64,000 bases of DNA from Rhizobium sp. Root1203 (GTDB lineage: Bacteria > Pseudomonadota > Alphaproteobacteria > Rhizobiales > Rhizobiaceae), in assembly GCF_001424945.1 (NCBI RefSeq), contig NZ_LMCW01000056.1, forward strand, positions 124,001 to 188,000, given 5' to 3'. The notes under the pieces were generated by a model. It saw only the letters and a program-made list of their open reading frames with translations. It made no database searches and had not been told where the DNA came from. Positions 53,186 through 62,674 of the stretch are shown one piece after another. Every line of letters starts with the position of its first letter. The stretch's first letter is position 1. The position numbers and the translations under genes are program-made.

Positions 53186-53886
53186 TGACCACGCTTCTGG
53201 AGGTCCAGGGATTGAATGCCTGGTACGGCGAAAGCCACATCCTGCACGGCGTCGACATGCGGGTCGCCGAGGGTGAAACCATCACGATCCTTGGCCGCAA
53301 CGGCGTCGGCAAGACCACGACCCTGCGCACGATCACCGGTATTGTGCGCGCCCGCAAAGGCAAGATCAGCTTCGGCGGTTCGGACATGATGCAAGTGCCG
53401 TTGCACAGGACGGCCCACAAGGGGATCGGCTTCGTTCCGGAGGAGCGCGGCATCTTCTCGACGCTGACCGTCTCTGAAAATCTGCTACTGCCACCCGTCG
53501 TGGCGGATGGTGGCATGACGCTGGAGGAGATCTACGAACTCTTTCCGAACCTATACGAACGGCGTAACAGTTCCGGCACAAAGCTGTCCGGCGGCGAGCA
53601 GCAGATGCTGGCGATAGCCCGCATCCTGCGCACTGGCGTTCGCATGCTGCTTCTCGACGAGCCAACCGAAGGCTTGGCACCGGTCATCGTCCAGCGCATC
53701 GGCGAAGTGCTGAAGAACCTCAAGCAGCGCGGCATGACAATCCTGCTTGTCGAACAGAATTTCCGTTTTGCTAGCCGGATCGCCGACCGTTTCTATCTAA
53801 TGGATCACGGGCAGATGGTGTCGGAGTTCCCCGTCGGCGAGCTGCCGCAGCGAATGGATACGCTGCACAAGGTTCTGGGAGTGTGA
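53185..53886 (+). CDS. livF: Branched-chain amino-acid type importer ATPase
   Basis: 233 residues. Walker A GRNGVGKTT near 36, the FVPEERGIFSTLTV word typical of LivF, signature LSGGEQQMLAIARIL near 134, Walker B MLLLDEPTEGLAP. It pairs with LivG as the ATPase heterodimer. Tightly packed between livG and livH. Confidence 0.92.
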   Translation: MTTLLEVQGLNAWYGESHILHGVDMRVAEGETITILGRNGVGKTTTLRTITGIVRARKGKISFGGSDMMQVPLHRTAHKGIGFVPEERGIFSTLTVSENLLLPPVVADGGMTLEEIYELFPNLYERRNSSGTKLSGGEQQMLAIARILRTGVRMLLLDEPTEGLAPVIVQRIGEVLKNLKQRGMTILLVEQNFRFASRIADRFYLMDHGQMVSEFPVGELPQRMDTLHKVLGV

Positions 53887-53890
53887 TCGT

Positions 53891-54778
53891 ATGATGATGA
53901 TCTTCGGCATTCCCCTGCAGGCATTCATGGGCCAGTTGCTGATCGGCTTGATCAACGGCTCGTTTTATGCGCTGCTCAGCCTCGGCCTCGCCATCATTTT
54001 TGGCCTGCTGCGCGTCATCAACTTCGCGCACGGCGCGCAATACATGTTGGGTGCGTTCGTCGCCTATCTGCTGCTTGCCTATCTCGGCATCGGTTACTGG
54101 CCGTCGTTGGTGCTTGCGCCTCTCATTGTCGGGCTTGCGGGCGCGGTGGTCGAGCGGCTGTTCCTGCGGCATCTCTACGATCTCGATCCCCTCTATGGCC
54201 TGCTTTTCACGTTCGGCCTGGCGCTCGCGGTCGAAGGGACGTTTCGCTATCTCTACGGCTCCTCGGGCCAGCCATATGCACAGCCGCCGGCCCTTGCCGG
54301 GGCGCTCAATCTCGGCTTCATGTTCCTGCCAATCTACCGCGGCTGGGTTGTGGTCATGTCGCTTGTCGTCTGTATCGGCACGTGGTTGCTGATCGAGAAG
54401 ACGAAGCTCGGGGCATACCTGCGGGCGGCTACGGAGAACGCCACGCTGGTTCAGGCGTTCGGCGTCAATGTTCCACTGCTCCTGACGCTGACCTACGCGC
54501 TTGGCGCGGGTCTTGCTGCCTTCGCCGGCGTCCTTGCCGCGCCCATCTATCAGGTCTCGCCACTGATGGGCTCCAACATGATCATCGTGGTCTTTGCCGT
54601 GGTCGTCGTCGGTGGCATGGGGTCGATCATGGGTGCAATCGTCACCGGCTATATGCTTGGTATTGCGGAGGGCCTGACCAAGGTCTTCTATCCGGAAGCA
54701 TCCAACATCGTGATCTTCGTGATCATGGCGATCGTGCTTCTCATCAGGCCCGCGGGCCTCTTTGGCCGGGATGCTTGA
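53891..54778 (+). CDS. livH: Branched-chain amino-acid type importer permease
   Basis: 295 residues with about eight membrane segments. GLINGSFYALLSLGLAIIFGLLRVINFAHG-type N-terminal motif near residue 18 and VVVGGMGSIMGA near 240 are LivH hallmarks. Three consecutive ATG codons begin at 53891, so the exact start is uncertain by two residues. It overlaps the next permease. Confidence 0.92.
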   Translation: MMMIFGIPLQAFMGQLLIGLINGSFYALLSLGLAIIFGLLRVINFAHGAQYMLGAFVAYLLLAYLGIGYWPSLVLAPLIVGLAGAVVERLFLRHLYDLDPLYGLLFTFGLALAVEGTFRYLYGSSGQPYAQPPALAGALNLGFMFLPIYRGWVVVMSLVVCIGTWLLIEKTKLGAYLRAATENATLVQAFGVNVPLLLTLTYALGAGLAAFAGVLAAPIYQVSPLMGSNMIIVVFAVVVVGGMGSIMGAIVTGYMLGIAEGLTKVFYPEASNIVIFVIMAIVLLIRPAGLFGRDA

Positions 54779-55769
54779 AATGACGGAGATCACCCAGACG
54801 ATCCATGCAGAAAAGCGCCGCGCGGCCGCCTCGGTGAAGACCGGATTCCTCGTGATCGGCACGTTGCTTCTGCTGCTGGCTCCGTTCTTCTTCTACCCGA
54901 TCTTTCTGATGAAGCTGCTTTGCTTCGCGCTCTTTGCCTGTGCCTTCAACTTGCTGCTCGGCTACACCGGTCTTCTCTCCTTCGGTCACGCCACCTTCTT
55001 CGGCGGTGCTGCCTACTTCACGGCATACACCGTGAAAGAATGGGGACTGTCGCCGGAACTCGGCATTCTCCTCGGCGTCGCGGGCGCCGCCTTCCTCGGG
55101 CTCGTCATGGGCTTCTTCGCGATCCGACGTCAGGGCATCTACTTCGCGATGATCACGCTGGCGCTCTCGCAGATGTTTTTCTTCTTCTGCCTTCAGGCCG
55201 AATTCACCCACGGCGAAGATGGGATCCAGTCCGTACCGCGCGGGCACCTGTTCGGCATTCTCGATCTAAACAGCTCGACCAATATGTATTACTTCGTGCT
55301 GGCGGTGTTTATCATCGGCTTGCTGATCATCTGGCGCTTCATCAATTCACCCTTCGGCATGATCCTGAAATCGATCCGTGAGAACGAGCAACGCGCCATT
55401 TCGCTTGGCTATTCCGTGGCGCGATACAAGCTCGGTGCCTTCGTCATGTCTGCTGCTCTGGCGGGATTGGCAGGCGCAGTCAAGTCGATCGTCTTCCAGT
55501 TTGCTACGCTGACGGATGTCGCGTGGCAGATGTCGGGGGAGGTGATCCTGATGACGCTCCTCGGCGGCATCGGGACGCTGATCGGTCCGCTGTTCGGCGC
55601 AGGGCTGGTCGTCACGCTGGAGAACTATCTGGCGACGTCGGAATTCCCGGTCACGATCATCACGGGCGTCGTTTTCATGGTCTGTGTGCTGGTCTTCCGG
55701 CGCGGCATCATCGGTGAATTGTATGCCTCGCGGATCGGCCGCAAGATGGGCTTCGTCTACCGCCGCTGA
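54771..55769 (+). CDS. livM: Branched-chain amino-acid type importer permease
   Basis: 332 residues with about nine membrane segments. Motifs are NLLLGYTGLLSFGHATFFG near 55, IRENEQRAISLGYSVARYKL near 205 and LLGGIGTLIGPLFGAG near 265, all typical of LivM. ATG 54771 overlaps livH by eight bases; ATG 54780, two bases past the livH stop, is an equally possible start. It completes the importer and is followed after 76 bases by the mmsB-like gene. Confidence 0.92.
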   Translation: MLEMTEITQTIHAEKRRAAASVKTGFLVIGTLLLLLAPFFFYPIFLMKLLCFALFACAFNLLLGYTGLLSFGHATFFGGAAYFTAYTVKEWGLSPELGILLGVAGAAFLGLVMGFFAIRRQGIYFAMITLALSQMFFFFCLQAEFTHGEDGIQSVPRGHLFGILDLNSSTNMYYFVLAVFIIGLLIIWRFINSPFGMILKSIRENEQRAISLGYSVARYKLGAFVMSAALAGLAGAVKSIVFQFATLTDVAWQMSGEVILMTLLGGIGTLIGPLFGAGLVVTLENYLATSEFPVTIITGVVFMVCVLVFRRGIIGELYASRIGRKMGFVYRR

Positions 55770-55845
55770 ACTTGGGCGGCTGCATCACGTGGATCGCCGA
55801 AGAAGCGGCAGCATCCATCCCGGCAGACAAAAGTAGGAGAGCGAC

Positions 55846-56748
55846 ATGACAACCATCGCATTCATCGGTCTCGGCAACATGGGCGGGCCGATGGCGGCAA
55901 ATCTCGTCAAAACGGGCCACCACGTGACCGGGTTCGATCTCGCGGCACCGATCCTGCAAGCCGCCGAAGCAAACGGTATTCAGCCGGCGAGCCACATCAG
56001 CCAGGCCGTGGCGGATGCGGAGGTCATCGTCACGATGTTGCCGCAGGGTAAGCATGTGTTGAGCGCCTGGACAGACATCCTGCGCTCGGCTGCATCGGGA
56101 ACGCTTGTCATCGATTGCTCGACGATAGACGTCGACAGCGCGCGCAAGGCCCACGAGATGGCGACGGCAGCGAGTTGTCTGTCGGTCGACGCACCGGTCT
56201 CGGGCGGTACCGGCGGAGCTGCGGCGGGCACACTGACCTTCATGGCCGGCGGGTCGCCGGAAAGTTTTGCAAAGGCCAAGCCGATCCTCGAGGCGATGGG
56301 TAAGAAGATCGTCCACTGCGGCGAGGCCGGGGCGGGGCAGGCGGCGAAAATCTGCAACAACATGATCCTTGGCATATCGATGATCGGCGTCTGCGAAGCC
56401 TTCGTACTAGGAGAAAAGCTTGGGCTTTCGCACCAGGCGCTTTTCGATGTCGCCTCGACCTCGTCGGGGCAATGCTGGTCGATCAATACCTATTGCCCGG
56501 TGCCAGGCCCAGTCCCGGCATCCCCCGCCAACAATGATTACAAACCGGGCTTTGCGGCGGCCCTGATGCTGAAGGATCTGCGGCTATCGCAGGAGGCAGC
56601 CCTTTCGAGCGGAGCATCGACGCCGCTCGGCGCGGAGGCGGCGCAGCTATTCTCGCTGTTCGAAAAGCAGGGAAATGGCGGCCGCGATTTTTCGGCGATC
56701 ATCGAAATGTTCCGGGACAACGCGGAGCTTAGGACAGACGAACGTTGA
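55846..56748 (+). CDS. mmsB: 3-hydroxyisobutyrate dehydrogenase
   Basis: 300 residues. NAD-binding FIGLGNMGGPMAANL at the N-terminus, substrate-site word DAPVSGGTGGAAAGTLTFM near 115, and catalytic Lys in GAGQAAKICNNM near 168. It oxidises 3-hydroxyisobutyrate to methylmalonate semialdehyde in valine breakdown. Placement after a Liv-type importer fits valine use. GGAGAG precedes the start. Its 3' end overlaps the convergent guanine deaminase gene by 20 bases. Confidence 0.9.
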   Translation: MTTIAFIGLGNMGGPMAANLVKTGHHVTGFDLAAPILQAAEANGIQPASHISQAVADAEVIVTMLPQGKHVLSAWTDILRSAASGTLVIDCSTIDVDSARKAHEMATAASCLSVDAPVSGGTGGAAAGTLTFMAGGSPESFAKAKPILEAMGKKIVHCGEAGAGQAAKICNNMILGISMIGVCEAFVLGEKLGLSHQALFDVASTSSGQCWSINTYCPVPGPVPASPANNDYKPGFAAALMLKDLRLSQEAALSSGASTPLGAEAAQLFSLFEKQGNGGRDFSAIIEMFRDNAELRTDER

Positions 56749-58096
56749 GCCCACCAACCCAAGTTGACGCGATATTCGGTTTGGAGGCGGTGTTGATGAT
56801 CTTCTGCAGGATCTGCTCGCCGGCATCGAACTCGTCGAACAACCGAACGGATCCCTTTTGCGCCTTCGTGTCGATAACGATCGCGTCGAAGAGATAGCCG
56901 GGTTTGAACTGGCCGACAGGCAGGTCGAGGGCAACACCGCCGCCCGTCGTTGCGATGTAGAAGGCATCGCGAAAATCGATCTGTGCCGGACCGAAGGTGG
57001 CGCGCGCTCTATCATCGAGATTGGGATCGACGCCTGCCTCCAAAGCCCGCGACATCAGGATCGCGCCACGGCAATTCTCCAGCATCGAGGCGCTTGGACC
57101 ACCGGAAATGTCGGTACCGAGGCCCACATGCAGCCCTTTTTCCAGCGCGGCCAGCAACGGAAAGACGGCATTGGCGAAGTAGACGTTCGACAGCGGGCAG
57201 TGCGCCACGGCGGCCTCGCGAACACGAACTCGCTCCATGTCGTCAGCCGTCAGGAAATTGGCGTGGGCAAGGACGCTGCGGCGCCCGAGCAAGCCGAAGC
57301 GATCAAGCATTTCGGCATCGGTGGCGCCGTGACGCGAGAGCACATAGCCATGTGCCCAGTCGCTTTCTGAGCAATGCGTCTGGACATGGCAGCCGCATTC
57401 CCTGGCGATCGCGCCGAGACCTTCAAGAGTTGCATCGGTGCAGGAAGGAATGAACCGGGGCGTAACTACGGGCAGAACGCGGGCTTCGCCGTTTTCCGGA
57501 TGAACGGTGATATAGTCAATCAGTGCGCGCGTCCCCTCGATCGCCGCCTCCGGCGAGGCGTCGCGATAATAGTCCGGGCACTCGTCGGCATTGTCCATCG
57601 CCACTTTTCCGATCAGCGCGCGCTGACCTTTATCGAGGCAGATATCGACCAGCGCCCGCGTGGCCTCCTGATGGATGGTGGCAAAATAGAGCGCCGTCGT
57701 CGTGCCGTTCGCCAGCAGGTCCTCGACCAGCAGGCCGTAGCTGTGTCGCGCGAACGCCAGGTCTTCGTACCGGGCCTCGAGCGGGAAGGTGTATTTCTGC
57801 AGCCAGATCTCAAGTGGTACATCCAGCGCGCTGCCGAGCTGCGGATATTGCGGCGCGTGCACGTGCAGATCGACGAAACCCGGCAGCAGATACGAACCGG
57901 GCGCCAGGCTGACCAGTTCGCCCGTCTCCTCTCGCGCGTCACGTACGGCCCGGTAGTTCGGATCGCCGGGCCGATGGATCGCCTCGATCTTGCCGTCGGC
58001 GCCAATGGCGATCAGAGCATTGTCCAAAATGTCGATTTCTCCACGCTCCGGTGCATGAAAGCCGGAGGCGCAGAGGGTCTTATTACGCAAATCCAC
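56729..58096 (-). CDS. guaD: Guanine deaminase
   Basis: Zinc amidohydrolase converting guanine to xanthine and ammonia. Motifs are GFVDLHVHAPQYPQLG, QTHCSESDWAHGYV, LAHANFLT and GLGTDISGGPSASML, the last three giving the other metal and catalytic residues. The HAPQY word is the guanine-deaminase form of the first motif. GTG 58096 gives 455 residues, has a GGGGAT site and starts 16 bases after the upstream stop. A TTG at 58141 is the alternative and would overlap that gene by 29 bases. It is the last gene of the purine operon. Confidence 0.88.
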   Translation of the reverse strand: MDLRNKTLCASGFHAPERGEIDILDNALIAIGADGKIEAIHRPGDPNYRAVRDAREETGELVSLAPGSYLLPGFVDLHVHAPQYPQLGSALDVPLEIWLQKYTFPLEARYEDLAFARHSYGLLVEDLLANGTTTALYFATIHQEATRALVDICLDKGQRALIGKVAMDNADECPDYYRDASPEAAIEGTRALIDYITVHPENGEARVLPVVTPRFIPSCTDATLEGLGAIARECGCHVQTHCSESDWAHGYVLSRHGATDAEMLDRFGLLGRRSVLAHANFLTADDMERVRVREAAVAHCPLSNVYFANAVFPLLAALEKGLHVGLGTDISGGPSASMLENCRGAILMSRALEAGVDPNLDDRARATFGPAQIDFRDAFYIATTGGGVALDLPVGQFKPGYLFDAIVIDTKAQKGSVRLFDEFDAGEQILQKIINTASKPNIASTWVGGLNVRLS

Positions 58097-58112
58097 AAAT
58101 ATATCCCCGAGT

Positions 58113-59444
58113 TCAGTTGAGGCTTCGACACCTGAGGGCAAGTGCGCGCTCGCGAAATCTATGACGAATTTCCGTCTCGTCTATACCCGGCAGCACGCGG
58201 TCTTCCATCAGTATTTGTCCGTCGCAGATGGTGGTGACGACATCGTCTGCGCGCGCTGAATAGACGAGTGCTGCGGCCACGTCGTAGACCGGCATGCAAT
58301 GCGGCTTGTCGAGATCGACGATGATCACGTCTGCCTTCCTGCCAACTGCAAGGCGACCGGTTTCCGGCCTGTTCATGGCGGCGGCAGCGCCCGTCGTTGC
58401 GAGCTCCAGAAGTTCGCTGGTCTTCATGAACTCGACGTCGCCAGTCTTGTCCTTGTGGATCATGCCGGCGAACTTCATTTCCTGGAACATGTCGAGCGCA
58501 TTGTGGCTTGCAGGTCCATCGGTCGCCAGCCCGACCGGGATACCGGCCTCCCTGACACTGCGGAGACGAAGCGTGCCGGAATTGAGCTTGGCGTTGCAGC
58601 AGGGGCAATGAGCGATGCGGGTTCCGGTTTCCGCCAGAATGCGGATGTCGTCGTCATTGAGCTGGGTGGCGTGCGCTGCCGTCACATCAGGTCCAAGGAA
58701 GCCGAGCGACTGAACCCACTGAACCGGCGTGGTTCCGTAGGTTTCCTTCACATAGATGATCTCCTGCATGCCTTCCGACAGGTGCGTATGGATAACGACC
58801 TTGTGGGCGTCAGCCACCTGGCGCACGAGCTTGAACATCTCCGGACCGCACGAATAGGGTGCGTGCGGCGAGAGTGCGACGTGAACGCGGTCGTTGCGGG
58901 TTCGATGATGCAGGGAGACCTTGTCACCGAAGCGATGAAGCGCCTTCCACGACCAATCAGTGATTGGGGCATAAAGGCCGCGATCGGCAAGGCCGTAGCC
59001 GAGCGTGGCACGCAGCGGCATCTTGCAAAGTGCCGCGATCTGGGGCTCGACGCGATAGGCGTCGAAGTGCTCGTTGAAGGTCGTAATCCCGGATTTCGCC
59101 ATCTCGACGAGGCCCATCAGGCTCGCCCAGTAAAGCGTCTCCTCGTCGAAATTGCGCTTAAGCTGCCACATCGTCTGCAGCCATTCAAAAAGCTGGACGT
59201 CTTCCAGCAGCCCACGCAAAAGCATGTTCGAAGCGATGTGGGTGTGGCAGTTGACGAAGCCTGGCATGACGACACGGTCGTTGGCATCGATCAGCTTCTT
59301 GGCTCCCGCCGTCGAAACGGAGGCCGCTGGCCCGACTGCGGTTATGCTGTCACCGGAGATTGTCAGGCTGCCATTTTCGATCTTTTCTGCGCCGCCCATC
59401 GGCAGAATAGTTGCGTTGATGATGGCGATATCGGGAATACTCAT
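58113..59444 (-). CDS. Zinc amidohydrolase of the TrzA/AtzA/MTA-SAH deaminase group
   Basis: 443 residues. Amidohydrolase motifs are GFVNCHTHIASNML near 62, VIHTHLSEGMQE near 218, TAAHATQLN near 256 and GLATDGPASHNALDMF near 300. The pattern is that of the subtype III barrels that deaminate or dechlorinate purines, triazines, adenosine derivatives or hydroxypyrimidines. Here it lies between an oxygenase-like gene and guanine deaminase, so an aminopurine or a purine breakdown product is a fair guess. It overlaps the oxygenase-like gene by four bases. Confidence 0.85.
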   Translation of the reverse strand: MSIPDIAIINATILPMGGAEKIENGSLTISGDSITAVGPAASVSTAGAKKLIDANDRVVMPGFVNCHTHIASNMLLRGLLEDVQLFEWLQTMWQLKRNFDEETLYWASLMGLVEMAKSGITTFNEHFDAYRVEPQIAALCKMPLRATLGYGLADRGLYAPITDWSWKALHRFGDKVSLHHRTRNDRVHVALSPHAPYSCGPEMFKLVRQVADAHKVVIHTHLSEGMQEIIYVKETYGTTPVQWVQSLGFLGPDVTAAHATQLNDDDIRILAETGTRIAHCPCCNAKLNSGTLRLRSVREAGIPVGLATDGPASHNALDMFQEMKFAGMIHKDKTGDVEFMKTSELLELATTGAAAAMNRPETGRLAVGRKADVIIVDLDKPHCMPVYDVAAALVYSARADDVVTTICDGQILMEDRVLPGIDETEIRHRFRERALALRCRSLN

Positions 59445-60322
59445 GCTGCCATCGCCATCGTACCGTAGGTGATGCCCTTTTCCTTCAGCCAGCGGCGGTA
59501 GGCAATCGAGCTTGCATCGGCGCGCGTCGGGATTTCGGCGCGTGCTTCCATCGGCAGCAGCGATGGACGCTGGTTTTCCAGGATGATGCGGTCCTGCAGG
59601 AAGATCAGCTGCTGGAAATGCACGAGTTCGGTCGTGGTCGAGACATCGTCGATCAAGAACATGACGGGATGGGCGATGCAGCGGTCCGGTTCCAGCGGCT
59701 GCACGAACAGGCAGATCACATCCCAGCGGTTGGTCGCATTCGGGCAGGTCTTGTAGAGCAGGGTCGTGAAAGGCGTCATCACCCGGTAAATGTAATCGGT
59801 CATGATGCCGTCGGTCGCCGAAAGCGCTGCCTGCGGCTGGAAGAACTGGCAGTTGGTTGCCCAGACCTCGTCAACGTCGCGACGGATTTCGGCGTTGTAG
59901 TGCATGACCTCCGTATGCGGCTCGGCACCCAGGATGTCGGTATGCACGAAAGGAAAATGGGCCATGTCGAGGAAGTTCTCGATGATGCGCAGCCCCGAGG
60001 CACGCACCAAGACAGCGCCGCAATTGACCACGCGGCGGTCGTCCTCGTCGGCTTCAGGCAACGCGAACAGGCCGCCCCTGGGCTCGCCGAGCGTTGCCCA
60101 GACAAGACCGAAGCGCTTGATGATCGGCAGCGGTTCGGAACGGCCCTCGGCCGTCACGGAGATCGTTCCGTTGGTCGCACTAGTCAGCGACAGATCGAAG
60201 CCCAGCAGGCGCGTCGCCGAGTGGCCGAACGCAATCTCCGTCTCGGTGCCAAGCGGATACCACTGGTCGAGGGCTGCCTTGTCCGAACACTGGCTCATGG
60301 GATGCTCGCTTTCATTGATCAT
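59441..60322 (-). CDS. Oxygenase-like protein of the Rieske dioxygenase alpha-subunit family, lacking the Rieske domain
   Basis: 293 residues. The mononuclear iron motif of ring-hydroxylating oxygenases is complete: E115, D119, H122 and H127 in ENFLDMAHFPFVH, and the third ligand D244 in LQDRIILENQ. The N-terminal flanks of a Rieske domain are recognisable (DQWYPLGTETEI, then RFGLVWATLGEP). Only about 35 residues lie between them and no CxH...CxxH pair exists anywhere. VanA-type relatives carry the whole [2Fe-2S] domain there. Either a separate Rieske protein supplies electrons, or the fold has another role. The start overlaps the 8-oxoguanine deaminase stop; ATG 60298 is an alternative. Confidence 0.8.
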   Translation of the reverse strand: MINESEHPMSQCSDKAALDQWYPLGTETEIAFGHSATRLLGFDLSLTSATNGTISVTAEGRSEPLPIIKRFGLVWATLGEPRGGLFALPEADEDDRRVVNCGAVLVRASGLRIIENFLDMAHFPFVHTDILGAEPHTEVMHYNAEIRRDVDEVWATNCQFFQPQAALSATDGIMTDYIYRVMTPFTTLLYKTCPNATNRWDVICLFVQPLEPDRCIAHPVMFLIDDVSTTTELVHFQQLIFLQDRIILENQRPSLLPMEARAEIPTRADASSIAYRRWLKEKGITYGTMAMAA

Positions 60323-61712
60323 AGATGCGGTCCATCACAGTCTGGTGGCTTGCCAGCAATCCGTCCACATCCAAATGCCGGAACTGACCGCCCGCGATGA
60401 TTTCGCGGCCGTTGATAAAGGAATAGTCGACCTTGAACGGGCCGCACATCACGAGCGCGGCCAGCGGGTCACGCTGGGTGCCAGAGAGGCCGAGCTGGTT
60501 CAGCTTCACGGCGATGAAATCCGCGCTCATGCCGGGCGCGAGATAGCCGATGTCGTCACGGCCGAGGATCTTGGCACCGCCGCGCGTCGCCATCGTCAGC
60601 GCCTCGCGGGCCGAAAGCGCTTTTGGCGATCCGCCGAAGCCGCCGCGGCCGCCAGGGGTTTCGGAAAGATATTTATTGGGCGCGACACGCTGCAGCATCA
60701 GGGCAAGGCGGGCCTCCATGAACATGTTGGAGGTGTCGTTTGAGGCCGAACCATCGACGCCGAGGCCGACATTGACGCCCATGTCGAGCATCTCGCGGAT
60801 CTTGGCGATGCCCTGGCCGCAGCGCATGTTGGCAGACGGGCAGTGGGCAACGCCGGTGCCGGTATCGGCAAAGAGCCTGATCTCGTCCGATGTCATAAAG
60901 ATCGAATGCGCAAACCATACGTCCGACCCAAGCCAGCCGACGGCATCTGCAAAGCCGACCGAGCGTATGCCGTAGACGTCGTGGCAGTATTTTTCTTCGA
61001 AGAGGTCCTCGGCCAGATGCGAATGCAGGTGGACCCCCTTGTGGTTGCGCGCAAGGGCGGCCGCATCCTTCATCAGGCCCGGGGTCACCGAAAACGGCGA
61101 GCACGGCGCCAGGATGATACGGCTCATCGAGTGGCGGGAATTGTCGTGATAGCGGTGGATCAGCCGCTCGGCATCCTTGAGGATATCCGCTTCCTTCTCC
61201 ACGCAGTTGTCCGGCGGCAGGCCGCCCTGGCTCTGGCCGCGCGACATTGCACCGCGCGCAGCGTGGAAACGAAGACCGAGATCGTTGGCAGCGTCGATCG
61301 TCGCGTCAAGCGTGCAGTTGTTCGGCAGGATGTAGAGGTGATCAGAACTCGTCGTGCAGCCTGACGCGATCAGCTCCGCCATGGCGACGCGCGCCGAGAC
61401 GCCGATCGCGTGATCATCGAGCGCCGACCAGATTGGATAGAGCGTCTTCAGCCAAACCAGCAGCTCGTCGTCCTGCACCATCACACGGGTCAGATTCTGG
61501 TACATATGGTGGTGGATGTTGACCATTCCGGGCATGACGATATGGCCCGAAAGATCGAGCACCCGATCGGCAACAGCGCCCTCGATGTCGGCCATCGCGC
61601 CGACGGCTTCGATCACATTGTCGCGCACAAGCAATGCGCCGTCCTTTATCTCGCGGGCCTCGTCGTCGAAGGTTGCGAGATAGGAGATGTTCTTTACAAG
61701 CAGAGTGGTCAT
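60312..61712 (-). CDS. 8-oxoguanine deaminase
   Basis: 466-residue zinc amidohydrolase. GMVNIHHHMYQNLTR near 62 has the triple-His form of the first metal motif. HLHSHLAED near 235, FAHSIFM near 278 and GLGVDGSASNDTSNM near 330 complete the site. The word GAMSRGQSQGGLPPDNC near 160 is what I recall from characterised bacterial 8-oxoguanine deaminases. The reaction gives urate and ammonia. It sits between the importer permeases and the oxygenase-like gene and is translationally coupled to the latter. Confidence 0.87.
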   Translation of the reverse strand: MTTLLVKNISYLATFDDEAREIKDGALLVRDNVIEAVGAMADIEGAVADRVLDLSGHIVMPGMVNIHHHMYQNLTRVMVQDDELLVWLKTLYPIWSALDDHAIGVSARVAMAELIASGCTTSSDHLYILPNNCTLDATIDAANDLGLRFHAARGAMSRGQSQGGLPPDNCVEKEADILKDAERLIHRYHDNSRHSMSRIILAPCSPFSVTPGLMKDAAALARNHKGVHLHSHLAEDLFEEKYCHDVYGIRSVGFADAVGWLGSDVWFAHSIFMTSDEIRLFADTGTGVAHCPSANMRCGQGIAKIREMLDMGVNVGLGVDGSASNDTSNMFMEARLALMLQRVAPNKYLSETPGGRGGFGGSPKALSAREALTMATRGGAKILGRDDIGYLAPGMSADFIAVKLNQLGLSGTQRDPLAALVMCGPFKVDYSFINGREIIAGGQFRHLDVDGLLASHQTVMDRIYDQ

Positions 61713-61726
61713 GTCATTTCCGGCAT

Positions 61727-62662
61727 TTATCGGACGTCGCGGTAGTAGGGCACGCCGATCGCGGCGGGAGCCGCCATGATCCGACGCATGCGCTGCCAGG
61801 CAAGGACCGGCACGATGATGAAGGCCATGGTGCCGAGATAGGGCAGCATGGAGAGGAAGGCGGGCGCAATCGGCCAGCCGCGCGCCTGGCCGACGAAGCC
61901 AAGCGCAGTGATGAAGCCGAACAACAGACCCGAGAGGACGGCAGGGATCGGCCGGTATCCGGCGAAGATGACGAGCGCGACCGCAATCCAGCCGCGGCCC
62001 GCAACGACGCCGTCCGACCAGGACGGTACGAAGGTCAGCGTCAGATAACCGCCGGCGCCGGCCGCCAGCGCCGAGCCGGCGGTGACATAGGCAAAGCGGA
62101 TGAGGTTGACGGGAATTCCAGCGGCGTCTGCCGCAGCCGGGTTTTCACCCACGGCACGCAGATTGAGCCCATGGCGCGTGTGGAACATGACATAGCTCAG
62201 TCCCACCGGAAGAATGATATAAATGAGGTAGACGAGGATGTTCTGCGAGAAAAAGGCCGGACCAAGGATCGGGATCTTGCTCAACAGCGGCACCTCGATC
62301 GGCGAGAAGACTGCCCGTGCAGGCATGCCCGAATAGGCGCGCCCGATCGTCGAGGCGATACCGCTGCCCATCAATGTCAGTGCCAGGCCGCAAAGCACCT
62401 GGTTGGCGCGCAAGATAACGGTCGCAAATGCAAAAAACGCGCCGAACAGGGCGCCGACGACGATTGCCGCCAGAAAGCCTATAGTCGGCGACGGGACGGC
62501 GGCGACGGTTGCGATTGCCGTCAACGCTCCCATCGCCATCAGGCCCTCGACGCCGAGATTGACGACACCGACGCGTTCGGCAAGGACCTCGCCAAGGGCT
62601 GCAAGCGCAAGAACGCCACCGGCAAGGAAGGCCGTAGTAAAGAGGCCTGTCAAAAGATCCAT
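61727..62662 (-). CDS. BMP-type nucleoside/purine ABC importer permease, second subunit
   Basis: 311 residues, about eight to ten membrane segments. The LGEVLAERVGVVNLGVEGLMAMGAL word near the N-terminus is the hallmark of the permeases that work with BMP-family (PnrA/NupN) nucleoside-binding proteins. AAGGAGAG precedes the start. It follows the other permease by 12 bases and precedes 8-oxoguanine deaminase by 14, so uptake and deamination share a transcript. Confidence 0.9.
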   Translation of the reverse strand: MDLLTGLFTTAFLAGGVLALAALGEVLAERVGVVNLGVEGLMAMGALTAIATVAAVPSPTIGFLAAIVVGALFGAFFAFATVILRANQVLCGLALTLMGSGIASTIGRAYSGMPARAVFSPIEVPLLSKIPILGPAFFSQNILVYLIYIILPVGLSYVMFHTRHGLNLRAVGENPAAADAAGIPVNLIRFAYVTAGSALAAGAGGYLTLTFVPSWSDGVVAGRGWIAVALVIFAGYRPIPAVLSGLLFGFITALGFVGQARGWPIAPAFLSMLPYLGTMAFIIVPVLAWQRMRRIMAAPAAIGVPYYRDVR

Positions 62663-62674
62663 GGTCGCTCTCCT

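Noticed and set aside
58299..59468. Plus-strand frame of about 390 codons opposite the amidohydrolase
   Set aside because: The minus strand carries a complete zinc amidohydrolase; the antisense frame has no family likeness.
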